Source: Aquilonibacter sp963820185
Lineage (GTDB): Bacteria > Vulcanimicrobiota > Vulcanimicrobiia > Vulcanimicrobiales > Vulcanimicrobiaceae
Direction of reading: 5' to 3'
DNA: 64,000 nucleotides
NCBI GenBank assembly: GCA_963820185.1
Contig: CAWFYV010000004.1
Span: forward strand, 372,001 to 436,000
Shown: positions 17,076 to 24,423 of the stretch, in pieces
Layout of the letters: the number at the start of each line of letters is the position of its first letter
How positions within the stretch are numbered: the stretch's first letter is position 1
Made by a program: the position numbers and the translations under genes
The notes under the pieces: model-generated
The model's database searches: none
The model's input: only the letters and a program-made list of their open reading frames with translations
What the model was told of the DNA's origin: nothing

Positions 17076-18283
17076 CGCGAGAGCATCTCGCGCACCGCGC
17101 CAAGCACGGCGGCGACCGCCGGCCGGCGATAGTCCCAAATAGGATCCTCCGGCGGGTAGCGGACCGCCATCGTTGCGTTCGTTTCGAACACGACGATGCG
17201 ACCTTGCGCATCGATACCGAAATCGATTCCCGCATACTTTAGAAAGAGCGTCTGCGCCACGCGCTCGAGCGCCGCCCATGCGCGTTCGCCGAGCGCACGC
17301 CGCGGCTCCGCCAAGAACCGCGCTTCGCGGTCGCGATAGACAGCGTCTGCCGCCATTTGTGCGCTAAAGTAATGCACCTTCCAGTCCCGCGAGATCGCCA
17401 AATGCAGCGGAAAGAGCACGCCGTCAACCAACATGACGCGGTACTTTGCATAGGTCCCGTCGCGCGCGCGCGTTTCGAGAAACTCGATCGCCAAGATCTC
17501 GTCGCCCGGCAATTGTGCGAGTGCGGCGTCGAGACCGTCGGCCTCGTCGGCACGAACGAAATACTCGCCGGCGTGAAATCCAGGTGCGCGTAGGAGCACG
17601 GGTGTCGCGACCGTACGCGCCGCCTCGCGCGAGCATAGCGTGATCGTCGGCACCACAACGTCTTCGAGATTGCGCAGCCGCATCGACTGCGCAACGCGAC
17701 CGGTAATCGCGACATAATCGGGCGCGTTGAGCACCGTCTTGCGCGGGTGCGCAAACAGCAGTCGCACCTTCGCAAGCGCATCGCGTGAACTGTCCGCATC
17801 GCCGACCGCATTGAAGACTACGTCGTGCTCGGGCAACGCAGCGTCGAGCGGATGCAGCTCGACTGCAAGTTTCGTTACTTCAAACACACGATCGTCAAAG
17901 AGGAGATCGGTCACCACGTTGCCGCTTCCCAGCGTAATCGGCACCAGTACGCGCAGCGGTTTCCCAGTACCACGATATGGCACAACGGCGATCGAATCGC
18001 CCTGGGCCGCAATCCCGCATTGCGTCTGGGCCACGGCGAGGCCGCGCCGGGCTTCGGCGTTTTGCGGATTCGCTCGCAGCGCAGCTTCGTAGGCGTCGAG
18101 CGCTCGCCCGGGCTCGCGGCGCTGGATATAAAAGTAACCCGCGTTCGTTAATGCGAGCGAACTGCGAGGAAAGCGCGCAGCAGCTTCGAGCGCGAGCGCA
18201 AAGGCGTCATCCGATCGGCCGTCGCGATGCAGGCGCTCGATTTCACGCGCGAGGGTTTCAGGAGTTACGTCCACAGCGTCCAA
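17060..18283 (-). CDS. TPR-containing ATP-grasp-like protein
   Basis: A 407-residue protein. Residues 1-90 hold two to three tetratricopeptide-like helix pairs (ALTNAGYFYIQRREPGRALDAYEAAL). The rest resembles an ATP-grasp ligase: VLNAPDYVAITGR, TVATPVLLRAPGFH, and the terminal metal-site segment YAGIDFGIDAQGRIVVFETN, in which the Asp, Glu and Asn match the Mg-ATP ligands of ATP-grasp enzymes. It lies between two genes on the opposite strand and seems monocistronic. Which carboxylate and amine it joins, or whether it is still a ligase, cannot be told. Confidence 0.75.
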   Translation of the reverse strand: MDAVDVTPETLAREIERLHRDGRSDDAFALALEAAARFPRSSLALTNAGYFYIQRREPGRALDAYEAALRANPQNAEARRGLAVAQTQCGIAAQGDSIAVVPYRGTGKPLRVLVPITLGSGNVVTDLLFDDRVFEVTKLAVELHPLDAALPEHDVVFNAVGDADSSRDALAKVRLLFAHPRKTVLNAPDYVAITGRVAQSMRLRNLEDVVVPTITLCSREAARTVATPVLLRAPGFHAGEYFVRADEADGLDAALAQLPGDEILAIEFLETRARDGTYAKYRVMLVDGVLFPLHLAISRDWKVHYFSAQMAADAVYRDREARFLAEPRRALGERAWAALERVAQTLFLKYAGIDFGIDAQGRIVVFETNATMAVRYPPEDPIWDYRRPAVAAVLGAVREMLSRYSSI

Positions 18284-18293
18284 TCATACTCGT

Positions 18294-18497
18294 ATGAGAC
18301 GCAATTCCTGGGCGAACATCCTGCTGGTCATTCCGTTCATCGCGACGCTCTTTCCCGCGCTGTATAATTCCTTGGAGCCTCGGCTCTTCGGCATGCCGTT
18401 CTTCTACTGGTATCAGTTGGCGTGGACGATCGGCTCGGGCGTGATTTTGGCGATTTACATCGTGCTGCGGCGCGGGGATACGTCAAATGCCGGCTAG
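18294..18497 (+). CDS. DUF3311 family small membrane protein (symporter partner)
   Basis: A 67-residue protein with two membrane helices: NILLVIPFIATLFPALYN and YQLAWTIGSGVILAIYIVL. This is the DUF3311 pattern, usually encoded directly before MctP-type sodium/solute symporters. Here the symporter start overlaps its end by 11 bases, which supports a two-part transporter made from one transcript. Confidence 0.85.
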   Translation: MRRNSWANILLVIPFIATLFPALYNSLEPRLFGMPFFYWYQLAWTIGSGVILAIYIVLRRGDTSNAG

Positions 18498-19989
18498 TTC
18501 TATCATCGTCATCCTGCTCGTGATCGGCGTAACCGTGCTCGGCTTCTTTGCCGCGAATTGGCGCCGGACCGGCACGCTCGATCACATGCACGAGTGGGCA
18601 CTTGGCGGACGCAATTTCGGCACGGTCATCTCATGGTTTCTGATCGGCGGCGACCTCTACACCGCCTACACGTTCATCGCCGTGCCCGCACTCGCGTACG
18701 GCGCCGGCCCGACCGCGTTCTTCGCCGTGCCCTACACGATCGTTGCGTATCCGTTCGGTATCCTGGTGCTGACGCGCTTTTGGAGTGTGGCGCGCAATCG
18801 GGGCTACATCACCGCAGCCGACTTCGTGCGCGACCGGTTCGGCGACCGCTGGCTCGAAATAACGATCGCCCTCACCGGCATCATCGCCGTTCTTCCGTAC
18901 ATCGCGTTGCAGCTCGTCGGCATGCAGGTCGTCTTCCAGCATTTAGGCGGCTTCTTTGCGCTCGGCGACGGCAAACTCGCACTAGCAATCGCCTTCGTGT
19001 TGCTCGCCGCCTACACGTATACCAGCGGCCTGCGCGCACCCGCGCTGATCGCGCTTGTCAAAGACACGCTGATCTACATCACGATCATCTGCGCGGTCGT
19101 TGCAATCACACACATGTTCGGCGGGTGGTCCGGGATTTTCAATGCGGCACAAAGCGCACTGGCGGCAAAGCCCAAGCCCGCGACGCTGCTGCTCGCGCCG
19201 TCGCAGTACTTCGTCTACGGCACGCTCGCGTTCGGATCGGCGCTCGCGCTCTTTATCTACCCGCACTCGATCACATCGATGCTTTCAGCCAAGAGCCGCG
19301 TCGTCGTCGAGCGTAACATGGCGCTCTTGCCGATCTACTCGCTCCTGCTGGGATTTCTTGCCCTCCTGGGTTATGCAGGACTTGCGGCCGGCATTAAAGT
19401 CGCCAACCCGCAGCTGGTCGTGCCGGTGCTCTTCGCACGGATCTTTCCCGATTGGTTTGCGGGCGTCGGCTATTCAGCGATTGTGATCGGCGCGCTCGTG
19501 CCCGCGGCAATCATGGCGATCGGCGGCGCGAACCTCTTTGCAAGCAACATCTTCCAGCAGTTCTCGTCGACGCGCCATCCGGGACAAACCGGCATGGCGA
19601 AGATGTTGACGCTCGTGATCTGCGCCGTCGCATTGTTGTTCGTGCTCTTTATTAGACCGCAGTTTGCAATTGGTTTCCAGTTCCTGGGCGGCGCCTGGAT
19701 ACTGCAAACGTTTCCCGCATTCGTGATCGGTCTGTACACGAACTGGTTCAATCCGAAAGCGCTGCTCCTTGGTTGGATCGCGGGGATCGCGGCCGGCACG
19801 TACATGGCCGTGCAAACCGGCTACACGGCGGCGTTTCCGCTCCATCTCGGCGGCAGCGCGCTCGTCGGCTACGGACCGTTCTACGCGCTGCTGCTCAATC
19901 TTATCGTGTCGGTCATCGCGACACCGCTCTTCAATATGGCGGGAAGCGCACGCGCAATCGATGCAACCAGCGTAGCGGACTACGCGTAG
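18487..19989 (+). CDS. sodium:solute symporter family, MctP-like monocarboxylate permease
   Basis: A 500-residue protein with about 13 membrane helices. WALGGRNFGTVISWFLIGGDLYTAYTF is the SSS-family TM2 region. GYITAADFVRDRFGDRW, IAVLPYIALQLVGMQV and PHSITSMLSAKSR match monocarboxylate uptake permeases such as rhizobial MctP (lactate, pyruvate, propionate, alanine), but the actual substrate is unproven. Its gene follows and overlaps the DUF3311 gene. Its stop TAG abuts a large inverted repeat shared with the convergent small gene. Confidence 0.85.
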   Translation: MPASSIIVILLVIGVTVLGFFAANWRRTGTLDHMHEWALGGRNFGTVISWFLIGGDLYTAYTFIAVPALAYGAGPTAFFAVPYTIVAYPFGILVLTRFWSVARNRGYITAADFVRDRFGDRWLEITIALTGIIAVLPYIALQLVGMQVVFQHLGGFFALGDGKLALAIAFVLLAAYTYTSGLRAPALIALVKDTLIYITIICAVVAITHMFGGWSGIFNAAQSALAAKPKPATLLLAPSQYFVYGTLAFGSALALFIYPHSITSMLSAKSRVVVERNMALLPIYSLLLGFLALLGYAGLAAGIKVANPQLVVPVLFARIFPDWFAGVGYSAIVIGALVPAAIMAIGGANLFASNIFQQFSSTRHPGQTGMAKMLTLVICAVALLFVLFIRPQFAIGFQFLGGAWILQTFPAFVIGLYTNWFNPKALLLGWIAGIAAGTYMAVQTGYTAAFPLHLGGSALVGYGPFYALLLNLIVSVIATPLFNMAGSARAIDATSVADYA

Positions 19990-20092
19990 CTTAGCGTTCA
20001 GCTTTGTTCGGGCCGAGGCGACAAGAGCCGAAGTGGTCTATGGACCATGAGGCTCTTGGCAACGAAGGATCCGGAGAAAGCTGAATGCTAAG
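19990..20092. repeat. 103-base nested inverted repeat between convergent genes
   Basis: Outer arms of 16 bases, CTTAGCGTTCAGCTTT (19990-20005) and AAAGCTGAATGCTAAG (20077-20092), pair with one G-T exception. Inside, CAAGAGCC (20022-20029) pairs with GGCTCTTG (20051-20058) and TGGTC (20034-20038) with GACCA (20043-20047), giving a long branched or stepped hairpin. GCGTAG occurs just outside each end, but one copy is the coding end of the symporter. It could be a two-way terminator, a structured RNA or a small palindromic repeat element. Confidence 0.65.
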
Positions 20093-20267
20093 CGTAGACG
20101 TCGATATTTCGGCCGACGCCAATAGCGCGAAAGTAGCGCACGACGTCGGGCGGATCTTGTGGCAGACGCACGGGACTAGCGCCCTTGCCCGAGGTCACTG
20201 CGCGCAGGACTTGCCGGTATTGATCGATTGCCCAGGCAACCGAAATCGAAGCCGCGTTTAAGGCCAT
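20088..20267 (-). CDS. small conserved-looking hypothetical protein
   Basis: A 59-residue frame starting MALNAASISVAWAIDQYRQV and ending GVGRNIDVYA. It is directly downstream of the nickel/cobalt exporter (start four bases after that stop) and has an amphipathic first half and a charged PQDPPDVVRYF middle. AAGG lies close to the ATG. The stop lies in the right arm of the inverted repeat. I do not recognise the family; reality is inferred from position and plausible composition. Confidence 0.5.
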   Translation of the reverse strand: MALNAASISVAWAIDQYRQVLRAVTSGKGASPVRLPQDPPDVVRYFRAIGVGRNIDVYA

Positions 20268-20271
20268 TGCC

Positions 20272-20904
20272 TTAAAGATTCGGCAGCAAAAAGACGATCC
20301 CCACCACGACGATAAAGAGTCCGCTAAGAATCTCGCCGTAGCGCTCGAGCGGCCCGAGGTGCAAGCGCTCGAGCACGGCGCTCGAGAGCGTACATAGCGC
20401 CACATACGTCACGATCGTGCTCACGGCAAAGCAGATCGACATGACGGTGATGAGCCCCGGCCCGAACTTCGCGGCGGCAAAGAATGCCGGGATACCCTCG
20501 ACCATCGGTGAGGACCCCAAGATCAGCACGAGCGCGGTCCTCGACCCGCGATTGTCGTGCGAATGCGCGTGCTCGTGCCGATGTTCGTGGTCGCGCAATT
20601 CGCGCCACGCACCGAACGCAATCCAGCCGCCAAAGCCGATCAACGCGAGGCTCGACACCAGCGACACGATCGTACCGAATCGTTCCGCTACAACCACACC
20701 CGCAACCCACACCACGAGGCCGATAGCAAGCGTCGAAAGCGTGTGACCAAGTCCGGCCCCGAACGCCGCGCGGGCGGTTTGCATTCGCGTCCAGCCGCGT
20801 TGCCGCGCGATCAGCGTGATCGGTACCCAATGATCGGGAACGAGCGTGTGCAGGACGCCAACCGCGATAACCGCGGCGACGAGCAACCACGCCTCATGTG
20901 ACAC
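20272..20904 (-). CDS. nickel/cobalt efflux-type membrane transporter (RcnA/NicO-like)
   Basis: A 210-residue protein with six predicted membrane helices. The first helix carries HTLVPDH, the HX4DH signature of nickel/cobalt transporters. Between helices 3 and 4 there is a His-rich loop (EHRHEHAHSHD) like the metal loop of RcnA. GSSPMVEGIPAFFAA is the second conserved segment. Its start overlaps the stop of an RcnR/CsoR-type repressor gene by one base, so it is probably a metal-induced exporter of Ni or Co. Confidence 0.85.
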   Translation of the reverse strand: MSHEAWLLVAAVIAVGVLHTLVPDHWVPITLIARQRGWTRMQTARAAFGAGLGHTLSTLAIGLVVWVAGVVVAERFGTIVSLVSSLALIGFGGWIAFGAWRELRDHEHRHEHAHSHDNRGSRTALVLILGSSPMVEGIPAFFAAAKFGPGLITVMSICFAVSTIVTYVALCTLSSAVLERLHLGPLERYGEILSGLFIVVVGIVFLLPNL

Positions 20905-21182
20905 TATTTCAGATACGCACGCACAAGGTTGGTGAGATCTTCAGCGAAGCGCTCGCGCTCGGCGGGTTTGAGTGCGCGCGGCGCGAGTACGTGCTCGCGC
21001 AGATAATCTTCGAGCACTTCAGACATTAGGCCGTTCATCGCCCCGCGCGCGGCAGCGATGCGCTGCAACACCTCGCCGCAGGCCGACTCTTCCTCGAGCG
21101 CGCGCACGACCGATTCCACCTGGCCCGCTACACGCCGCGTGCGCGCCAACAGCTTGGCCTTGTTTCGAATGGTGTGACTCAT
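20904..21182 (-). CDS. metal-sensing repressor of the CsoR/RcnR/FrmR family
   Basis: A 92-residue all-helical DNA-binding protein starting MSHTIRNKAKLLARTRRVAG, closest in feel to RcnR. Aligned to E. coli RcnR, the metal ligands H3, C35 and H64 are present while H60 is Tyr (Y60), and no second Cys of a CsoR copper site is seen. The C-terminus TNLVRAYLK resembles FrmR. It is followed by the nickel/cobalt exporter and preceded by a typical operator at 21211-21229. Nickel or cobalt sensing is likely; formaldehyde sensing is less so because of the transporter partner. Confidence 0.88.
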   Translation of the reverse strand: MSHTIRNKAKLLARTRRVAGQVESVVRALEEESACGEVLQRIAAARGAMNGLMSEVLEDYLREHVLAPRALKPAERERFAEDLTNLVRAYLK

Positions 21183-21210
21183 GGGCGCCTTCTTCGCGGC
21201 GCTCGAGGCA

Positions 21211-21229
21211 TATACCCTACCGGGGTATA
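21211..21229. promoter_or_regulatory. CsoR/RcnR-type operator
   Basis: The sequence reads TATACCCTACCGGGGTATA, with perfect TATACCC/GGGTATA arms around five bases. Short G/C-tracts flanked by AT-rich inverted ends are the known operator form of CsoR-, RcnR- and CstR-type repressors. It lies 29 bases upstream of the repressor ATG and ends right before the stop of the flavin reductase gene, so it probably controls the repressor-exporter operon. Confidence 0.7.
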
Positions 21230-21982
21230 CTATTGGCCGGTGGGCCCGAAACGCTCAGTCTTGATGTGGTCCGCATCGTGCCCGGCAGCGATCAGCAGGT
21301 TCGCCGCCGTTTCAACAAAGGGCGTCGGCCCGCACACGTAACACGACGGTTTTTGCGCCGGCGCAAAAGTGGTTTCCATGAGGATCTCGGCGTCGATGCG
21401 TTTCGGCGCGCGCGGCCAACCGTCGGGAATCGTCCGCGTGTATGCAAACGCAACGTCGAGGCCCGTGCCATCCTGGGCACGCTTGAGCAGTTCGTCGTTG
21501 TAGATGATCGACTCCGGCGCGCGCACGGAATAGAGCAAACGAAACGGCGCGTGATTCCCGGTCAGCGCGCGCGTGCGAACCATCGCCATCAACGGCACGA
21601 CTCCCGAACCGCCGGCGATGAGTTGCACCGGCTCGGTTTGCGCGGGACGCCACACGAACCAGCCGCCGATCGGTCCACGCACTTCGAGCGGGTCACCGAC
21701 CGACACGCCCTCCGCGAGGTACGGAGAGACTTCACCGTCGTGGAGTTCCTCAATCGTCAACTCGACCCGATCTCCGTTCGAGGCGTTTGCGATTGAATAC
21801 GAACGCGATGCGCTGTATCCATCCGGCGCGGTGAGGCGCACGTCGAGGTGCTGCCCCGCGTCGTGGCCCGGCCACTGCGGCACGTCTAACACGAGCGTGT
21901 ATGCGCTGGCGGTTTCCTTGCGACGCTCGAGTACCGTACCGGCGCGCCACTCTAGTCCCCCCAGTATCGCTGCTCCCGCCAC
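21230..21982 (-). CDS. FAD/NAD(P)-binding ferredoxin-reductase-type oxidoreductase
   Basis: A 250-residue protein of the ferredoxin-NADP reductase superfamily. RSYSIANAS (about 58-66) binds FAD, IAGGSGVVPLMAMVR is the NAD(P) motif and YVCGPTPFVETAANLL the C-terminal nucleotide site. There is no 2Fe-2S domain. It overlaps the end of the sulfite-oxidase-like gene by 31 bases; such reductases are commonly encoded with this molybdoenzyme and may supply or take its electrons. Confidence 0.85.
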   Translation of the reverse strand: MAGAAILGGLEWRAGTVLERRKETASAYTLVLDVPQWPGHDAGQHLDVRLTAPDGYSASRSYSIANASNGDRVELTIEELHDGEVSPYLAEGVSVGDPLEVRGPIGGWFVWRPAQTEPVQLIAGGSGVVPLMAMVRTRALTGNHAPFRLLYSVRAPESIIYNDELLKRAQDGTGLDVAFAYTRTIPDGWPRAPKRIDAEILMETTFAPAQKPSCYVCGPTPFVETAANLLIAAGHDADHIKTERFGPTGQ

Positions 21983-22560
21983 GGGTCGCCGTACATGTTA
22001 TAGCCGAGACGCTCCCAAAAGCCCGGCTCATCTTTGGGCATCAGCGTCAGAGCGTTGACCCACTTCGCACTCTTCCAAAAGTACAGATGCGGTACGAGGA
22101 GTCGCGCGGGTCCGCCGTGCTCCGGCTCGAGGTCCTTGCCACCAAAGCGAAATGCAACCCACGCCTTGCCGTCGCGCAGATCGGCGAGCGGAACGTTTGT
22201 ACTGTATCCGCCGTAGGAGTGCGCCATCGCGTACATCGCGCTGCTCTGCACTCCATCAAGGAGCGTATCGAGCGACACGCCTTCCCACGCCGTATCGAAC
22301 TTCGACCAACGCGTCACGCAGTGAATGTCGGTGGTGATCTGCACGCTCGGAAGCGCACGAAACTGCTGCCAATTCCATGTGCGCGTTTCACCGCTCTCCG
22401 TCGTCAGCGTGAACTCCCACTGCTCGAGCGGAATCTTCGGCGTCGGCGTTGCCGAGAGCACCGGGAAATCGTGCGTAACGTATTGCCCCGGGGGTAACTT
22501 TGCGGTCTCGGCTTGGCGATGTCCCACAAAGCCCTTGGAGATGATTTTCTCCTCGCTCAT
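21952..22560 (-). CDS. molybdopterin-dependent sulfite-oxidase-like oxidoreductase
   Basis: A 202-residue single-domain molybdoenzyme of the SUOX/YedY fold. C101 (approximate) in TTDIHCVTRWSKFDTAWEG is the Mo-coordinating cysteine, and YGGYSTNVPLADL plus GGPARLLVPHLYFWKSAKWV form the cofactor and substrate walls. It lacks a heme domain and a Tat signal, so it is likely cytoplasmic. Its partner is the overlapping flavin reductase. The substrate (sulfite, sulfoxide or other) is unknown. Confidence 0.88.
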   Translation of the reverse strand: MSEEKIISKGFVGHRQAETAKLPPGQYVTHDFPVLSATPTPKIPLEQWEFTLTTESGETRTWNWQQFRALPSVQITTDIHCVTRWSKFDTAWEGVSLDTLLDGVQSSAMYAMAHSYGGYSTNVPLADLRDGKAWVAFRFGGKDLEPEHGGPARLLVPHLYFWKSAKWVNALTLMPKDEPGFWERLGYNMYGDPWREQRYWGD

Positions 22561-22573
22561 AGGAACGATAGTT

Positions 22574-22819
22574 TTAGGGCGGGCAGCCCTTATCTTGCCA
22601 CTGCTTGAAGGTCGCGCACATTTGTGCTGACCACTTCTCTCCAGTGCCCGGTGGCGGCATCGTCCCTGCGCTCACCGTCGCATAGATGGCGACGGCGTGC
22701 TTCTTGACATCCTCGTAGGCCGAAAGATCCATACCGGCGTTTTTCATGTGCGCCACGTCGAGGTCGGTAAACATCGGCCGAATGTTTTTGGCAAAACTCA
22801 ACGAAGTTTGGTCGGGCAT
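22574..22819 (-). CDS. small cytochrome-c-like protein without heme motif
   Basis: An 81-residue protein starting MPDQTSLSFAKNIRPMFTDL. The layout (F-x-x-D/N-I-R-P-x-F-T near the start, AIYATVSAGTMPPPG in the middle, KQWQDKGCPP at the end) is that of short cytochrome-c-like domains, but there is no CxxCH, so heme attachment is not expected. It sits just upstream of the sulfite-oxidase-like gene on the same strand. ATG 22819 has GGGAGG eight bases upstream. Function unknown. Confidence 0.75.
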   Translation of the reverse strand: MPDQTSLSFAKNIRPMFTDLDVAHMKNAGMDLSAYEDVKKHAVAIYATVSAGTMPPPGTGEKWSAQMCATFKQWQDKGCPP

Positions 22820-22820
22820 T

Positions 22821-22832
22821 GGAGGCACCTCC
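22821..22832. promoter_or_regulatory. palindromic Shine-Dalgarno shared by divergent genes
   Basis: GGAGGCACCTCC places a GGAGG on each strand: one ahead of the minus-strand cytochrome-like ATG (22819) and one ahead of the plus-strand ATG (22837). The two start codons are only 17 bases apart, so the promoters must lie inside the opposite genes. Confidence 0.55.
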
Positions 22833-22836
22833 CAGA

Positions 22837-23853
22837 ATGACGTTTCGCGTTCTACGTTACGCCGCGCTTTCATTTGTGCTCGCAACGCCGTGGTGCGCCC
22901 CGGTGCCCGCCGCCGTCGAGGCACCGCAGATCCACGTCTTTTCCTGTCAAGTCGTCGCGGGGCCGCTCCTTCCACAGCGCGATGAAGTCGGGCTCATCGT
23001 ACGCTTCGAGAACGATTCGCAAGCTGAACTCTCGTCGATCGTATTGCGAGCAGATTATGGCATGTACCCCGTCGACTTCATTGACGATGGTACGTTCGCC
23101 CCCAAAGTACAAATCGACAACTTCATCGCTTTCGAGCGAGGGACCACGTATTTCAATGCGAGCGCGGCCGCCTTGGACCTTGCCGAACTCGCGTTTCGAG
23201 CTGCCCCAAGCGCAGATATGTGGAAGTCGAACATGGCACTCGTTCCTTGGCTTGGCACGGAAGATCCGCAGAACTGCTCGATCGTTCGCGTGATCGCCGC
23301 AAACGGCGACGTCTGGCAAAATCCCGCCGTACCGCAATCGGTCCCGAATATTCCAACGCCCGCGCCAAAGCCGTCAGGAGAATCGTCCATTACGCGCGGT
23401 CCCATCCAGCTCGTGCATTGCCAAGTGGCCGTCGACGGTCCAATTTCACGGGGATTTCTAAAGGTCGCCTTCCGCAGCGAAGGCGACCGCCCGGCAGATG
23501 CGATCGCATTTCGCGCAAACTACGAAGGGACCGGCCTGGATTTCAGCGACCGCGGTACATTTTCACACGACACGCTCGTCACGCACCTGCTCAAGCTTTC
23601 GTTACCGGACGCGCTCAAGACGCGGACGTACGCTGGCTTTGACGATCCGAGTAACTGCGCCGTCGTCAGCGTGCACTACAGCGACGGCACATCGTGGAAT
23701 AACGACGCGATTCCCGCAACGCCGGGCGCCTTGCCAACGCCCGTACCGAATGCGCTCGTACTCGCCAGGTTCAAGCCAAAGTGGCAGCGTCACGCTCTGC
23801 CGACGCCGATGCCTAGCTCTTCGCCTTCGACCGCACCCGAAATGCCACGCTAA
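22837..23853 (+). CDS. secreted protein with tandemly duplicated unknown domain
   Basis: About 338 residues with signal peptide RVLRYAALSFVLATPWCAP. Two copies of one roughly 120-residue domain follow: IHVFSCQVVAGP to NCSIVRVIAANGDVW and IQLVHCQVAVDGP to NCAVVSVHYSDGTSW. Each copy has a Cys in strand 1 and a Cys in the NC(S/A)VV strand, a DFIDDGTF/DFSDRGTF turn and a final G-D/T-x-W. Each Cys pair could form a disulfide. A Pro/Thr-rich linker joins the copies. I do not recognise the family. Its 3' end overlaps the AlkB-like gene by 41 bases. Confidence 0.75.
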   Translation: MTFRVLRYAALSFVLATPWCAPVPAAVEAPQIHVFSCQVVAGPLLPQRDEVGLIVRFENDSQAELSSIVLRADYGMYPVDFIDDGTFAPKVQIDNFIAFERGTTYFNASAAALDLAELAFRAAPSADMWKSNMALVPWLGTEDPQNCSIVRVIAANGDVWQNPAVPQSVPNIPTPAPKPSGESSITRGPIQLVHCQVAVDGPISRGFLKVAFRSEGDRPADAIAFRANYEGTGLDFSDRGTFSHDTLVTHLLKLSLPDALKTRTYAGFDDPSNCAVVSVHYSDGTSWNNDAIPATPGALPTPVPNALVLARFKPKWQRHALPTPMPSSSPSTAPEMPR

Positions 23854-24400
23854 TACGCGGCCCGACCTCGGCATTAGTCTTTGGAATGCCGTGATCGTAG
23901 TGGTGTTGCGTCTCATACGACATCACGAGCAGGCTTCCCGGCTCCAGGTCGAGGTCCAAGATACGGCGCGGCGTCGCCTTGCTGCGAATCGTCATGCGCC
24001 GCGTCGCGCCGAGTGAGAGCAACCCTATCGGTTGGCCAGCGATCAGCTCCGGCAAACGGTCGTTGTGCGGAGCCACGCTGTCGCGGCCATCGCGATAAAG
24101 GTTGAGACCAACGCTCGTAAAGCGTGTGCCAACCGTTTGCTCGATGACGGGCACGACCTCCGCCAGCGGCGCCGAGAGCTCGCCGTCAATGCTTGTTGAC
24201 GCGACGAGTCGTGGCACGTCGACCTCGCGCTCGTACATCATGCGCCGCTCGCTGCGCCACGGAACGATCGCCAGCAACTGCTCGAAGACACGCGCGGCAT
24301 CCTCGGCAGCTATGACGTGCGGATAGTAGACGATCGAGCCGGTCGCGTCATCGAGTACGACCCGCGAATCCGCTTCGAAGAAGCCGAGCTGCTGGGACAC
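23813..24400 (-). CDS. AlkB-like 2-oxoglutarate/Fe(II) dioxygenase
   Basis: A 195-residue protein with the AlkB layout. The substrate-side segment FTSVGLNLYRDGRDSV leads into APHNDRLPEL with the His-x-Asp iron pair, ISLG-like LLSLGATRRMTIR follows, the distal iron His is in HHYDHGIPK, and RISVAFRVR holds the arginines that bind 2-oxoglutarate. It may repair alkylated DNA or RNA; members of this group can also modify proteins. The convergent secreted-protein gene overlaps its end. Confidence 0.85.
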   Translation of the reverse strand: MSQQLGFFEADSRVVLDDATGSIVYYPHVIAAEDAARVFEQLLAIVPWRSERRMMYEREVDVPRLVASTSIDGELSAPLAEVVPVIEQTVGTRFTSVGLNLYRDGRDSVAPHNDRLPELIAGQPIGLLSLGATRRMTIRSKATPRRILDLDLEPGSLLVMSYETQHHYDHGIPKTNAEVGPRISVAFRVRSKAKS

Positions 24401-24423
24401 ACCTTCAACAACCCCAATCTTGG

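Noticed and set aside
19983..20097. Target-site duplication (GCGTAG) of a mobile element around the inverted repeat
   Set aside because: Kept only as a possibility: the left copy is the last codon and stop of the symporter, and the two genes simply end in similar Tyr-Ala-stop codons.
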